A stretch of DNA of 64,000 nt from Myxococcales bacterium. GTDB taxonomy: Bacteria > Myxococcota_A > Polyangia > Haliangiales > Haliangiaceae. The stretch spans positions 1-64,000 of the forward strand of contig JADKKI010000078.1 in assembly GCA_016720595.1 (NCBI GenBank). The letters are read 5' to 3'. Position numbers and translations under genes: made by a program. A model generated the notes under the pieces. It searched no databases and was not told where the DNA came from. It saw only the letters and a list, made by a program, of their open reading frames with translations. Numbering within the stretch: the stretch's first letter is position 1; every line of letters begins with the position of its first letter. Below, piece by piece: positions 10,983 to 20,105 of the stretch.

Positions 10983-12406
10983 CGGTAGGCGTCGATCGTG
11001 CCGTTTGGGGCGATCGGCCCCGCGCTGCGGTGAGGAGCGGTCAGCTTGCGAGCCGGGGCGGACCGGTCGCGACCACTGCGCGCTCGGCTGGGGACGACGG
11101 GCGTGATCGACGGCTTGATCGAAGGCGTGATCGACGGCGTGGTCGACGGCGTGACCGAGGGCGTGACCGACGAGCCAGCGGCGCTCGGCGCGCCCAGCAT
11201 GGCCACCGGGGCAGGTGAGGTCGTGCTCGTCGCCGGCTCGGCAGCGACGAGGGGCAAGCCCGACGCGGACGCGGCGTCGGCGATCCCGACGTCCCCGGCG
11301 CGGCTGAGCGCGAACAGCAGCGCGCCGACGAGCAGCGCCGCCACGCCCACGGCCCACTGCCAGCGCCGCGCGCGCCCATAGGAGGGCCACCGGAGCGAGT
11401 CGGACGCGGAGGCGATGGTCGGGGCCAGGCCCGCGGACGGGGGGCGGATGATCGTGTGCCGCGGCGCGAGCGTCACCACGTCGAGCGCCAGCGTGCCGCG
11501 GCGGCGATCGAGCTCGGTGCGGACCTCGTCGAGGTGGCGCGCGACCTCGGTCATCGTCGGTCGATTGCCGGGCTGCTTGGCGAGCATGCGGAGGAGCAGC
11601 TCCTCGAGCTGGGTCGGGATGTCGGGCCACAGGTCGCGCGGGGCGGGCGGCACGGCCTTCAGGTGCATCACCATGATCTCGGCAGAGGTCTCGGCCTCGA
11701 ACGGGAGCTGCTCCAGGAACAGCTCGTAGGCCATCACGCCGAGCGAGTAGACGTCGCTCTGCGCGGACACGGTGGCACCGCGTGCCTGCTCGGGCGAGAG
11801 ATACTGCGGGGTCCCGACGAGCTGGCCTTCGACGGTGTGGCGCACGTCATGGTTGATCACCTTGGCGATGCCCCAGTCGAGGACCTTGACCTTGGGCGAG
11901 CCCGGTGACTCCGCGTTGTCGACGAGGAACACGTTGTCGAGCTTGAGATCGCGGTGAACGATGTTGGCGGCGTGGGCGGCGATCAGCGCATCGCAGATCT
12001 GGAGCAGGATCGCGATCGCCTGGTCGGGGAGGATCTTCTGAGTGTCGGCGCGCACGCTGAGGGGCTGGCCTTCGAGCCGCTCCATCACGATGTACGGTCG
12101 TCCATCGGGCAACGTGCCGGTCTCGAAGATGTCGACGATGTTGGGGTGGCCGACCGCGTTCACGACCTTGGCCTCGAGCAGCACGCGCTCCACGTTGAAC
12201 GCCGGCGTGAGCAGGCTCCGGTGGACGACCTTCAGCGCCGCGCGCTTGCCGATCTCGTCGTGCACCACCGCATACACCGCGCCCATCCCACCTCGCCCCA
12301 GCTCCCGCTCGACCCGCCACGGGCCGGCCATCGAGCCGGGGGGGAGCACATCCGGCAGGGAGTCGAGCGGGAGCGGGCCGCCGGCGGTGGAGAGTGCGGT
12401 CATCAT
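10979..12406 (-). CDS. Transmembrane Hanks-type Ser/Thr protein kinase
   Basis: The kinase domain spans residues ~30-290: Gly-loop GRGGMGAVY, VAIK-equivalent ALKVV, catalytic loop HRDLKLDN, metal loop DWG (Phe of DFG replaced by Trp), and activation segment GTPQYLSPEQA. A single transmembrane helix follows around residue 350 (WQWAVGVAALLVGALLFAL). The extracytoplasmic tail ends in a Thr/Pro/Ser tract made by six 12-bp tandem units. All catalytic Lys, Asp and Asn residues are present, so it should be active. It heads a three-gene operon with the TPR protein and a lipoprotein. The ATG at 12406 is chosen; a GTG at 12418 is possible. Confidence 0.92.
   Translation of the reverse strand: MMTALSTAGGPLPLDSLPDVLPPGSMAGPWRVERELGRGGMGAVYAVVHDEIGKRAALKVVHRSLLTPAFNVERVLLEAKVVNAVGHPNIVDIFETGTLPDGRPYIVMERLEGQPLSVRADTQKILPDQAIAILLQICDALIAAHAANIVHRDLKLDNVFLVDNAESPGSPKVKVLDWGIAKVINHDVRHTVEGQLVGTPQYLSPEQARGATVSAQSDVYSLGVMAYELFLEQLPFEAETSAEIMVMHLKAVPPAPRDLWPDIPTQLEELLLRMLAKQPGNRPTMTEVARHLDEVRTELDRRRGTLALDVVTLAPRHTIIRPPSAGLAPTIASASDSLRWPSYGRARRWQWAVGVAALLVGALLFALSRAGDVGIADAASASGLPLVAAEPATSTTSPAPVAMLGAPSAAGSSVTPSVTPSTTPSITPSIKPSITPVVPSRARSGRDRSAPARKLTAPHRSAGPIAPNGTIDAYR
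11100..11171. repeat. 12-bp tandem repeat, six copies, inside the kinase gene
   Basis: Six consecutive units close to GGCGTGATCGAC lie in frame at the 3' end of the kinase gene. Read on the minus strand they encode a tetrapeptide-type repeat of Pro-Ser-x-Thr. Copy number is likely to vary between strains. Confidence 0.9.
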
Positions 12407-12564
12407 GGCTCGCAGCACCCAGGTGCACCCGATGTGCCGCCGGGATCGTCGTCAGATCCCGAACAACACAGGGACTTCCGTCGTCGGCCCGTGACGGACT
12501 CGCCCGTCGGGCGGGGGCGCCCGGTCGCTTGACGACCACACGGTTGCCGTCCGACGATCGCGGG

Positions 12565-13521
12565 ATGCCGATCGTGACCCGGGAGCAGCTCGAGGCGTCC
12601 CTGTCCGAGTTGTGCACACACACAGCGGATCCGCGCGCCGGCATCCTCGGTCCGGACTCGCTGGCGTGGCGTCTCGGCGGCGACCTCGGCGTGTTCCTGG
12701 GCGGTGGTCGCGCGGCGCTGCTCCAGCTCGCGCATCCGATGGTGGCGCACGCGATCGACCATCACTCGAAGACCCGCACCGACGTCGTCGGCCGGTTCCA
12801 GCGCACGTTCAAGCACGTGTTCGCGATGGTGTTCGGCGAGCTCGACGATGCGGTGATCGCCGCGCGTCGGGTCCACGCGATCCACGCGCGGATCACCGGA
12901 GAGCTCGAGGGAGCGATCGGCGGCTGGCCCGCGGGGACGCGCTACCACGCGAACGATGCGGACGCGCTGCGCTGGGTCCACGCCACGCTCGCCGACACGA
13001 CGATCGTGATCCGCGAGCGGCTCGATGGTCCGCTGCCGGTCGCACTCAAGGATGGCTACATGGTGGAGCTCAACCGGTTCGCCGCGCTGTTCGGGATCCC
13101 GGCGCAGCTCCTCCCCGACAGCTGGGCCGCGCACGCGCGCTACATGGAGCAGATGCTCGCGTCCGATCGGCTGGTCGTGACGCCCAAGGCTCGCGAGCTC
13201 GGGCAGTTCCTGTTCGGCCGCGGGCCCGGCGCGAACCAGCCTGCACTCGGCCGGATCGGCGAGGCGGTCTCCGCGGCGCTGCTCCCTCCGCACCTCGCGC
13301 AGGCGTTCGGTCTCCGCGCCTCGCCGCTACCGGTTCGTGCGGGGCTCGCCGCGTTCCGCGCCGTGTATCGCCAGCTCCCCACGCGCTGGGTCGCGCTCCC
13401 CGCGCGCTCGGAGGCCGAGCGTCGCCTCGTCGGGCAGCCACCGGGCCGGTTCGCGGCGTGGACGGAGCGCCAGCTGTTCGGCCTCGCGCAGCGCGCCACC
13501 GGGCAGGGCGCCCGCTCTTAG
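12565..13521 (+). CDS. Oxygenase, MpaB/latex-clearing-protein family (DUF2236)
   Basis: The 318-residue protein (ATG at 12565) has the hallmark blocks of the MpaB/rubber-oxygenase catalytic domain: ALLQLAHPMVAHAIDHHS, the Arg-rich RFQRTFKHVFAMVFG, and LRWVHATLADT. Known members are heme b proteins that cleave isoprenoid chains or act as other oxygenases, and most bacterial homologues are uncharacterised. No signal peptide is evident, so a cytoplasmic location is likely. It stands alone, divergent from the kinase operon, and its 3' side opens onto a hairpin-containing gap. Confidence 0.85.
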   Translation: MPIVTREQLEASLSELCTHTADPRAGILGPDSLAWRLGGDLGVFLGGGRAALLQLAHPMVAHAIDHHSKTRTDVVGRFQRTFKHVFAMVFGELDDAVIAARRVHAIHARITGELEGAIGGWPAGTRYHANDADALRWVHATLADTTIVIRERLDGPLPVALKDGYMVELNRFAALFGIPAQLLPDSWAAHARYMEQMLASDRLVVTPKARELGQFLFGRGPGANQPALGRIGEAVSAALLPPHLAQAFGLRASPLPVRAGLAAFRAVYRQLPTRWVALPARSEAERRLVGQPPGRFAAWTERQLFGLAQRATGQGARS

Positions 13522-13968
13522 CGGGTTGCCCGGCATCGCCGTACCTCGCGACCTAGCTCGCCGCGAACTGGGCGCGGCGTGCAGCACCGTGATCGGAGTT
13601 CAAACCCAGGAAGCCAGGAAGCAAGGCAGCGGACCTGTGGAGAAAGTTCTCCGACCTGGTTTCCCTGGTTCCTGGCTTTGATCTCCGATGCCGTCGTCGG
13701 CCTCGATCGCGGCGAGCACCAAGCACCGGCTCGCCTCCCTGAAGGGCGACGCCAGAGGTAGTGCGGCCGCGCAGCCAGCCCAGAAGTCATCTGTGCGAAA
13801 GGGAGGCTCAGGACTGGCTGCGCGGAGAGCAACCCGGGCTCTCAGCAAACCCCGTGCTCGCTGCTAGGACCACCAGGTGGCTGATTTCGTTCGCCGCGAT
13901 CCCCAAGATTCGACGTTCGCGACGTCCCATGTCCCGTCGCTGCGACGACGCAGTCAGGACAGCAGCGG
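13522..13968. other. Convergent intergenic region, 447 bp
   Basis: This gap lies between two genes that converge. Apart from the palindromic element at 13594-13687 I see no coding potential, promoter or RNA gene. Confidence 0.7.
13594..13687. repeat. Dispersed palindromic element, copy 1
   Basis: Two ~27-nt arms, one starting CGGAGTTCAAACCCAGG and the other ending CTTTGATCTCCG, pair with about four mismatches. The inner part has a perfect GGAGAA/TTCTCC stem. A near-identical element is at 31636-31729 and a relative at 51078-51238. All three sit tail-to-tail between convergent genes, so a bidirectional terminator or a small non-autonomous mobile repeat fits. Confidence 0.85.
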
Positions 13969-15355
<1,387 letters not shown>

Positions 15356-15418
15356 GTGTACATCCTACAACACGCTCGCGAATCCTCGAATGTCAGACGG
15401 ACTGGTTAGCGTCGACAC

Positions 15419-15929
15419 GTGGGCGATCTTCTCCGCTTCGAGCTTGGACCACGGCGTGGCCTCCGCCGCGGCACCGGTGCGACCGCCTGGTACGCCGAGG
15501 GCTGCGCGCTCGAGGCAACGGATCCGTCCCGGGCCCGGGCCGCGTACGAGCGTGCGATCGCGGGTCGGCCGGATCTCGCGGATGCGTACAACAACCTCGG
15601 CCGGGTGATGCACGATCAGCATGATCGCGGGCAGGCGCCGGGCGTGCTCCCGGCGGTCGAGAGCTGCTACCGGCTCGCGCTGTGTGTGGACGCGGGCATC
15701 GGCCTGTACTGGTTCAACCTCGGCGTCGCCGTCGAGGATCAGGGCCGCGTGAGCGAAGCGATCGCAGCGTACGAGCATGCGATCTCCTGTGATCCGACGC
15801 TCGCCGATGCGCACTGGAACCTCGCGCGCCTGCTCGAAGCTGGTCGGGCGACGCACCGCGGACGAGCTCGTCCTGCGCCGCGCCGTGCGTCACCTCGTGC
15901 GCTATCGCGATCTCGCCCGCGCCGGGTGA
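15419..15929 (+). CDS. TPR-repeat protein, frameshifted near the C-terminus
   Basis: A GTG start gives a ~170-residue cytoplasmic protein with three TPR-like helices: ATDPSRARAAYERAIAGRPDL, DAYNNLGRVMHDQ and GLYWFNLGVAVEDQGRVSEAI. A shift near 15840 joins LADAHWNLARLLE to VGRRTADELVLRRAVRHLV and a stop at 15929; without it the tail turns into atypical Arg/Pro-rich sequence. It is divergent from the FHA-sigma54 activator, 63 bp away, which suggests a protein-interaction partner, but there is no direct evidence. Confidence 0.7.
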
Positions 15930-16050
15930 TCGCCCATCCAAGCCAGGCCGGTCCGGAGCGGACGGGAGTGTTGGTGCTCGTCGCATGCGACACCGTGCGA
16001 CCGCGTTGCGGCGTCGCGGTCTCAGGTCGGGTGGCCGGTCAGTCGGTCGC

Positions 16051-17201
16051 TCAGGCCCGCTTCCGATACCAGCCGATCTTCAGGTAATCGGCCTGCGGAA
16101 ACCCCACCGGATGATCGATCTCGGGGGTGATCACGGTCTCCCGCTCGAACCCGGGACCGAGCGTTTCGGCCACGACCTTGTCGAACTGGGCGCGTTCGAT
16201 CCGGCTCGTGCAGCACGCGGCCACCAGCACGCCACCCGGCCTCACGAGCGGCGCGGCGGCGCGATACAGCTTCTTGTAGCCGGCGAGCACCGCGGGCACC
16301 TGCTGCTTGTTGCTCGTCATCGCCGGCGGATCGACGATCACGAGATCGTACGAGGTGCCCGGCGCATGCGAGGGCAGCCAGGTGAACACGTCCGCGTGAA
16401 CGAGCTCGTGCTTCGCGGGATCTCCGATGTGGTGCGCCTTCGCGAAGGCGAGTGCGCGCTCGCTGCCATCGACCTGCACCACGTACGCGGCGCCCGCGAG
16501 CTCGGCCGCCTTGCCGAGCATCCCGGAGTACGAGAACAGGTTCAGCACGCGGGCGCCGGCGAGCGGCGCGGCGCGCACGGCCCGGCGCAGCCCGCGCAGG
16601 TCGAGGTAGGTGCCGGACTTCTGGCCGCCCGCGAGATCCACCGAGAACGCCATCTCGTCCTCGGTGAACGAGCCGATCGCCGGAGGCGCCCACGCAGTAC
16701 GCGAGGCGCGACCTCGGTGCCCTTGCGGCGGTGTGCTGGGACCCAGAGGACGTTCGGGATCGACAGCTCGCGTGCCAGCACGCAGGCGGAGAACCGGGTC
16801 AGCGCGTCGGCGCCTCGGGCGTAGCTCTGCGCCACCAGCGTGTCGCCGAACCGGTCGACCACCACGGCGGGGAGGCCGTCGCTGTCGCCATGGACGAGAC
16901 GTACGCCGTCGGTGCGCTTGGCGAGGTCCGCGCGCTTGGCGAGGGCCGCGGTCAGCTTCTGCTTGACCCACGCCGCGTTCGGGCGCTCCGGGCCGCGGCG
17001 CAGCACGCGGATCGCGATCGCGCCCTCCGCCTCGTAGAAGCCATGGCCGAGCACCTTGTTCGAGCCGTCCACGAGGCGGAGCCAGTCGCCATCGCGGAAC
17101 ACGACGGCGGCGCTGCTCAGGGTGTCCCGGAAGATCCACGGGTGATCGCGGAGCACGACGCCGGCCGCTTCCTTCTTCAGCTGATAGCGACGCGGGGTCA
17201 T
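16051..17201 (-). CDS. Class I rRNA cytosine methyltransferase, RlmI-like, frameshifted
   Basis: The N-terminal PUA domain (YQLKKEAAGVVLRDHPWIF, GHGFYEAEGAIAIRVL) and central domain (LVHGDSDGLPAVVVDRFGD) match RlmI/YccW proteins that methylate C5 of a 23S rRNA cytosine. A frameshift near 16690-16715 joins it to the catalytic part: TYLDLRGLRRAV, SAM-binding VLNLFSYSGMLG, YDLVIVDPPAM, and the catalytic-cysteine region VAACCTSR. The C-terminus ends DYLKIGWYRKRA, as in family members. The break is probably an assembly error because both halves are complete. Confidence 0.85.
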
Positions 17202-17243
17202 GGAACCCTTGTGACTAGCAGGTTCTACCCTCGTCAGGGTCGA

Positions 17244-17744
17244 TCAACGCGGTCGTTCGCGCAGGCGTGCCATCGTGAAGGTATCGACGAGGGCGCCGGC
17301 GCGCAGGGCATAGCTGCGAAGGGTCCCCTCGATCTCGAAGCCGAACTTCTTGTACAGGCCGAGCGCCGCAGCGTTGTCGGTGTACACGGTGAGCTCGAGC
17401 CGCGCGAGGCCGTACCAGTTGTCCGCGAGCTCGACGATCGCTGCCAGGAGCGCGGTGCCCACGCCCTTGCCCTGCCACGCCGCGGGGACGGCCATGCCCA
17501 GGCTCGCCGCGTGTGCACGACGCGGGCTCCTCAGGTTCGGATGGAGGGCGGCGCTCCCGATCACCTCGTCGCCACTGCAGGCGAGGAGGTGGACGGTGTT
17601 GTCGGTCTGGGCGAGCCGCTCGCGCCAGGTCGAGGGAAGCGGGTAGGGGAGCTGCAACGTCCCCGCGTAGGCGCTCGGATCGTCGTACAGCTGCGCGACC
17701 GCGTCGGTGTCGTCGACGGTGGCGCGCCGGATCGTCCAGCTCAT
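17244..17744 (-). CDS. GNAT N-acetyltransferase (YhhY/RimI-type)
   Basis: The 166-residue single-domain protein has the GNAT acetyl-CoA site A motif as GMAVPAAWQGKGVGTALL (R/Q-x-x-G-x-G/A variant) and the C-terminal ELTVYTDNAAALGLYKKFGF typical of amino-acid or ribosomal-protein acetyltransferases. Its ATG overlaps the stop of the upstream monooxygenase gene (ATGA), which implies translational coupling. The substrate is unknown; the closest functional label would be L-amino-acid N-acetyltransferase. Confidence 0.85.
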   Translation of the reverse strand: MSWTIRRATVDDTDAVAQLYDDPSAYAGTLQLPYPLPSTWRERLAQTDNTVHLLACSGDEVIGSAALHPNLRSPRRAHAASLGMAVPAAWQGKGVGTALLAAIVELADNWYGLARLELTVYTDNAAALGLYKKFGFEIEGTLRSYALRAGALVDTFTMARLRERPR

Positions 17745-19594
17745 GACCCGCGCCGGGTGTGGGCGGGGAGCCGGTCGACGACCACCAGATCGGCCCGGCC
17801 TCCGGCGATCGCCGCATCGAGATCGGGGAGCACGGCATCGGCGCCATCCACGCAGACCGCGACCGATAGCTCGTTGCGCAGCCGATCCGCGAGCGGGGCC
17901 GCGGCGAGGCGAGCGCTGCCATCCCCTGGCGAGCTCACCCACAGAACGTTCGCCCCCGCGCGGACGAGCTGCGCGGCGTGACCGACCACCGCCGCACGCG
18001 CGGCAGGCTTGTCGCGGACCGCGGCACCGAGCCACGATCCCGCTCGCCACTTGGCGCGCGCCGCGGCGAGGTTCGCGGGGAGGGCCTCGAGCTCCTGCGG
18101 ATCATTGCCAGCGTCGAGCACCAGCACGTCGAACCCGGCGAACGTGGCGTGCTCGGCGGTCGTCGCCGCCATCGCCCCGGAGCCGATCCGCAGTGCGATC
18201 TGCGCACCCTTGGCGTGGACGAACTCGACGATCCGGCGCCAGGCGACGATCGCGTCATCGCTGGCGAGGGCCGACGCGGGGAGGGCAGGCGTGACCACCA
18301 GCCCCGCACCTGCGGCGGCGGCGCCACCCAGCGCGACCAGCGCATCGTCGTCGGGCGCCATCCCGCACGGCGGCGCGACCACGATCCGGGATGGGATGCG
18401 CACGCCGCCGACCACCAGGGGCAGCGCCGTGGGCGAAGGCGGCGGATCGCTCGTGACGCCGGCCTTCGCCGCGAGCAGGAGCTCGACCCCGCGTGCGAGG
18501 TGCGGATCGCGCTTCGCGACCGAGGCGTGGCTGACCCGAAGGCTGCGGGTCATCAGCGAGTACGTCAGCTCGACCGGGGTCATGTGGAGGTAGCGCTCCG
18601 TGCCCTCGAACCACTCGAGGCTGGCCTGCGCCGCGGCCTGGAGCGCGAGGACCTCGGGGCGGCGGCGCGCCTCGTAGGCCGCGAGCGCGGCCTCGATCGG
18701 GCGACCGGGCTCGGCCAGGAGCTCGTCGCGTAGCGCGATCGAATCCTCCATCGCGAGCTTGGTCCCAGAGCCGATCGAGAAGTGGGCGGTGTGCGCCGCG
18801 TCCCCCATCAGCACCACGTTGCCGGCGTGCCACTTGCCGCAGCGCACCGTCGGGAAGTTTCGCCAGATCGATCGGTTCTTGATCAGGCGATGGCCGCCGA
18901 GCTCCTCGTGGAAGATGTCCTCGAGGAGCTTGACGGTCGTGTCCTCGCTCGCGTCCGCGAACCCGGCGGCGCGCCAGGTGTCCTCGCGGCACTCCACGAT
19001 GAACGTCGAGCCCTGCTCGTGGAACCGGTAGGCGTGTACGCGGTAGAGGCCGTGGGGCGTGTCCTTGAACAGGAACGTGAAGGCCTGGTACGGCACGGTG
19101 GTGCCGAGCCAGACGAACTTGTTCGGCCGCACATCCACGCGCGGCGCGAGCTCGGCGGCGAGTGCATCGCGCACCCAGCTCGCCACGCCGTCGCACGCGA
19201 CGATCAGGTCCGCCGTGACCTCCGAGAGCGACTTGATCTCGTGCTCGAACTCGATCCGCACTCCGAGTGCGAGCGCGCGGCGCTGGAGGATCTCGAGGAG
19301 CTTCTTCCGCTCGAGCCCGCAGAACCCGTGGCCGGTCGAGCGCAGCACCTCGCCGGCAGCGTGGATCTCGATGTCGTCCCAGCGGGCGAAGTTCGCGGTG
19401 ATCTCGGCGTGCGTCTCCGGATCTGCGGCCGCGAGGTGCCCCAGGGTCGCATCCGAGAACACCACGCCAAACCCGAAGGTGTCGTTCGGCCGGTTGCGCT
19501 CGTAGATCACGACGTCATGCTCGGGCGCGACGCGCTTGACGAGGATCCCGAGGTAGAGCCCGGCGGGGCCTCCGCCGATACAGGCGATCTTCAC
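17741..19594 (-). CDS. FAD monooxygenase fused to a reduced OYE-like barrel (salicylyl-CoA 5-hydroxylase-like)
   Basis: Residues 1-390 form a group A flavoprotein monooxygenase: CIGGGPAGLYLG (FAD), ERNRPNDTFGFGVVFSD, and GDAAHTAHFSIGSGTKLAMED. The pattern closely resembles salicylyl-CoA 5-hydroxylase/kynurenine-type enzymes. Residues ~395-617 resemble an old-yellow-enzyme-like TIM barrel (NRIVV-type SRIVVAPPCGM, then GAGLVVTPALP), as in the bifunctional salicylyl-CoA hydroxylase/oxidoreductases. It is shorter and more divergent than usual (~220 instead of ~370 residues), so it may be catalytically degenerate. The start is GTG at 19594. An aromatic-CoA hydroxylase role is inferred. Confidence 0.8.
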   Translation of the reverse strand: MKIACIGGGPAGLYLGILVKRVAPEHDVVIYERNRPNDTFGFGVVFSDATLGHLAAADPETHAEITANFARWDDIEIHAAGEVLRSTGHGFCGLERKKLLEILQRRALALGVRIEFEHEIKSLSEVTADLIVACDGVASWVRDALAAELAPRVDVRPNKFVWLGTTVPYQAFTFLFKDTPHGLYRVHAYRFHEQGSTFIVECREDTWRAAGFADASEDTTVKLLEDIFHEELGGHRLIKNRSIWRNFPTVRCGKWHAGNVVLMGDAAHTAHFSIGSGTKLAMEDSIALRDELLAEPGRPIEAALAAYEARRRPEVLALQAAAQASLEWFEGTERYLHMTPVELTYSLMTRSLRVSHASVAKRDPHLARGVELLLAAKAGVTSDPPPSPTALPLVVGGVRIPSRIVVAPPCGMAPDDDALVALGGAAAAGAGLVVTPALPASALASDDAIVAWRRIVEFVHAKGAQIALRIGSGAMAATTAEHATFAGFDVLVLDAGNDPQELEALPANLAAARAKWRAGSWLGAAVRDKPAARAAVVGHAAQLVRAGANVLWVSSPGDGSARLAAAPLADRLRNELSVAVCVDGADAVLPDLDAAIAGGRADLVVVDRLPAHTRRGS

Positions 19595-19662
19595 CCCGGG
19601 AACCTATCAGAGCCCGCCCCCGCCACCGTGATGATACGGTCACCTCCGATGGGGGTGGCCCG

Positions 19663-20103
19663 ATGAGCGCGGAGACCGTGTGTCCGCTGTGCGACCGACC
19701 GCGCCCTCGCGGGGCGAACCGGTGCCGGTGCAACTACACCTTCGAGTACGGCCCGCCGATGCGGCTGTCGGCCAGCGGGGGCTCGCTGCGCCCGGATCGC
19801 GCCGGCCTCGGGCAGGCGCCGATCGTCGCCACCGCCGTGATCGCCGCCGCGATCGCGTACTTCTTCGGGACCGGGATCGATCACGCACACCTGGCTCCCG
19901 GCACCCCCATTCCGTGGATCCTCGTCGCGATCGGCCTGTTCACCGTGTGCGGCGCGCTGTTCGATTGGTCGTGGTTCATGGGGAATCGCCGGGCGCGCCT
20001 GTTCGTCGCGCTGTTCGGCCGGGGCGGCGCGCGGGTGGTCTACGGCCTGATCGGCGGCGCGATGCTCGGCTTCGCCGCGGGCCTGTTCGGGCACGTCGCG
20101 TAG
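19663..20103 (+). CDS. Small zinc-ribbon membrane protein of unknown function
   Basis: The 146-residue protein begins with a short Cys ribbon (CPLCDRPRPRGANRCRC), followed by a cytosolic linker and three transmembrane helices (VATAVIAAAIAYFF, PWILVAIGLFTVCGALF and VYGLIGGAMLGFAAGLF). This layout is typical of uncharacterised bacterial membrane proteins with an N-terminal metal-binding or rubredoxin-like knuckle. It sits between the monooxygenase and ligD and ends 2 bp from the end of the convergent ligD gene. Confidence 0.7.
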   Translation: MSAETVCPLCDRPRPRGANRCRCNYTFEYGPPMRLSASGGSLRPDRAGLGQAPIVATAVIAAAIAYFFGTGIDHAHLAPGTPIPWILVAIGLFTVCGALFDWSWFMGNRRARLFVALFGRGGARVVYGLIGGAMLGFAAGLFGHVA

Positions 20104-20105
20104 GC

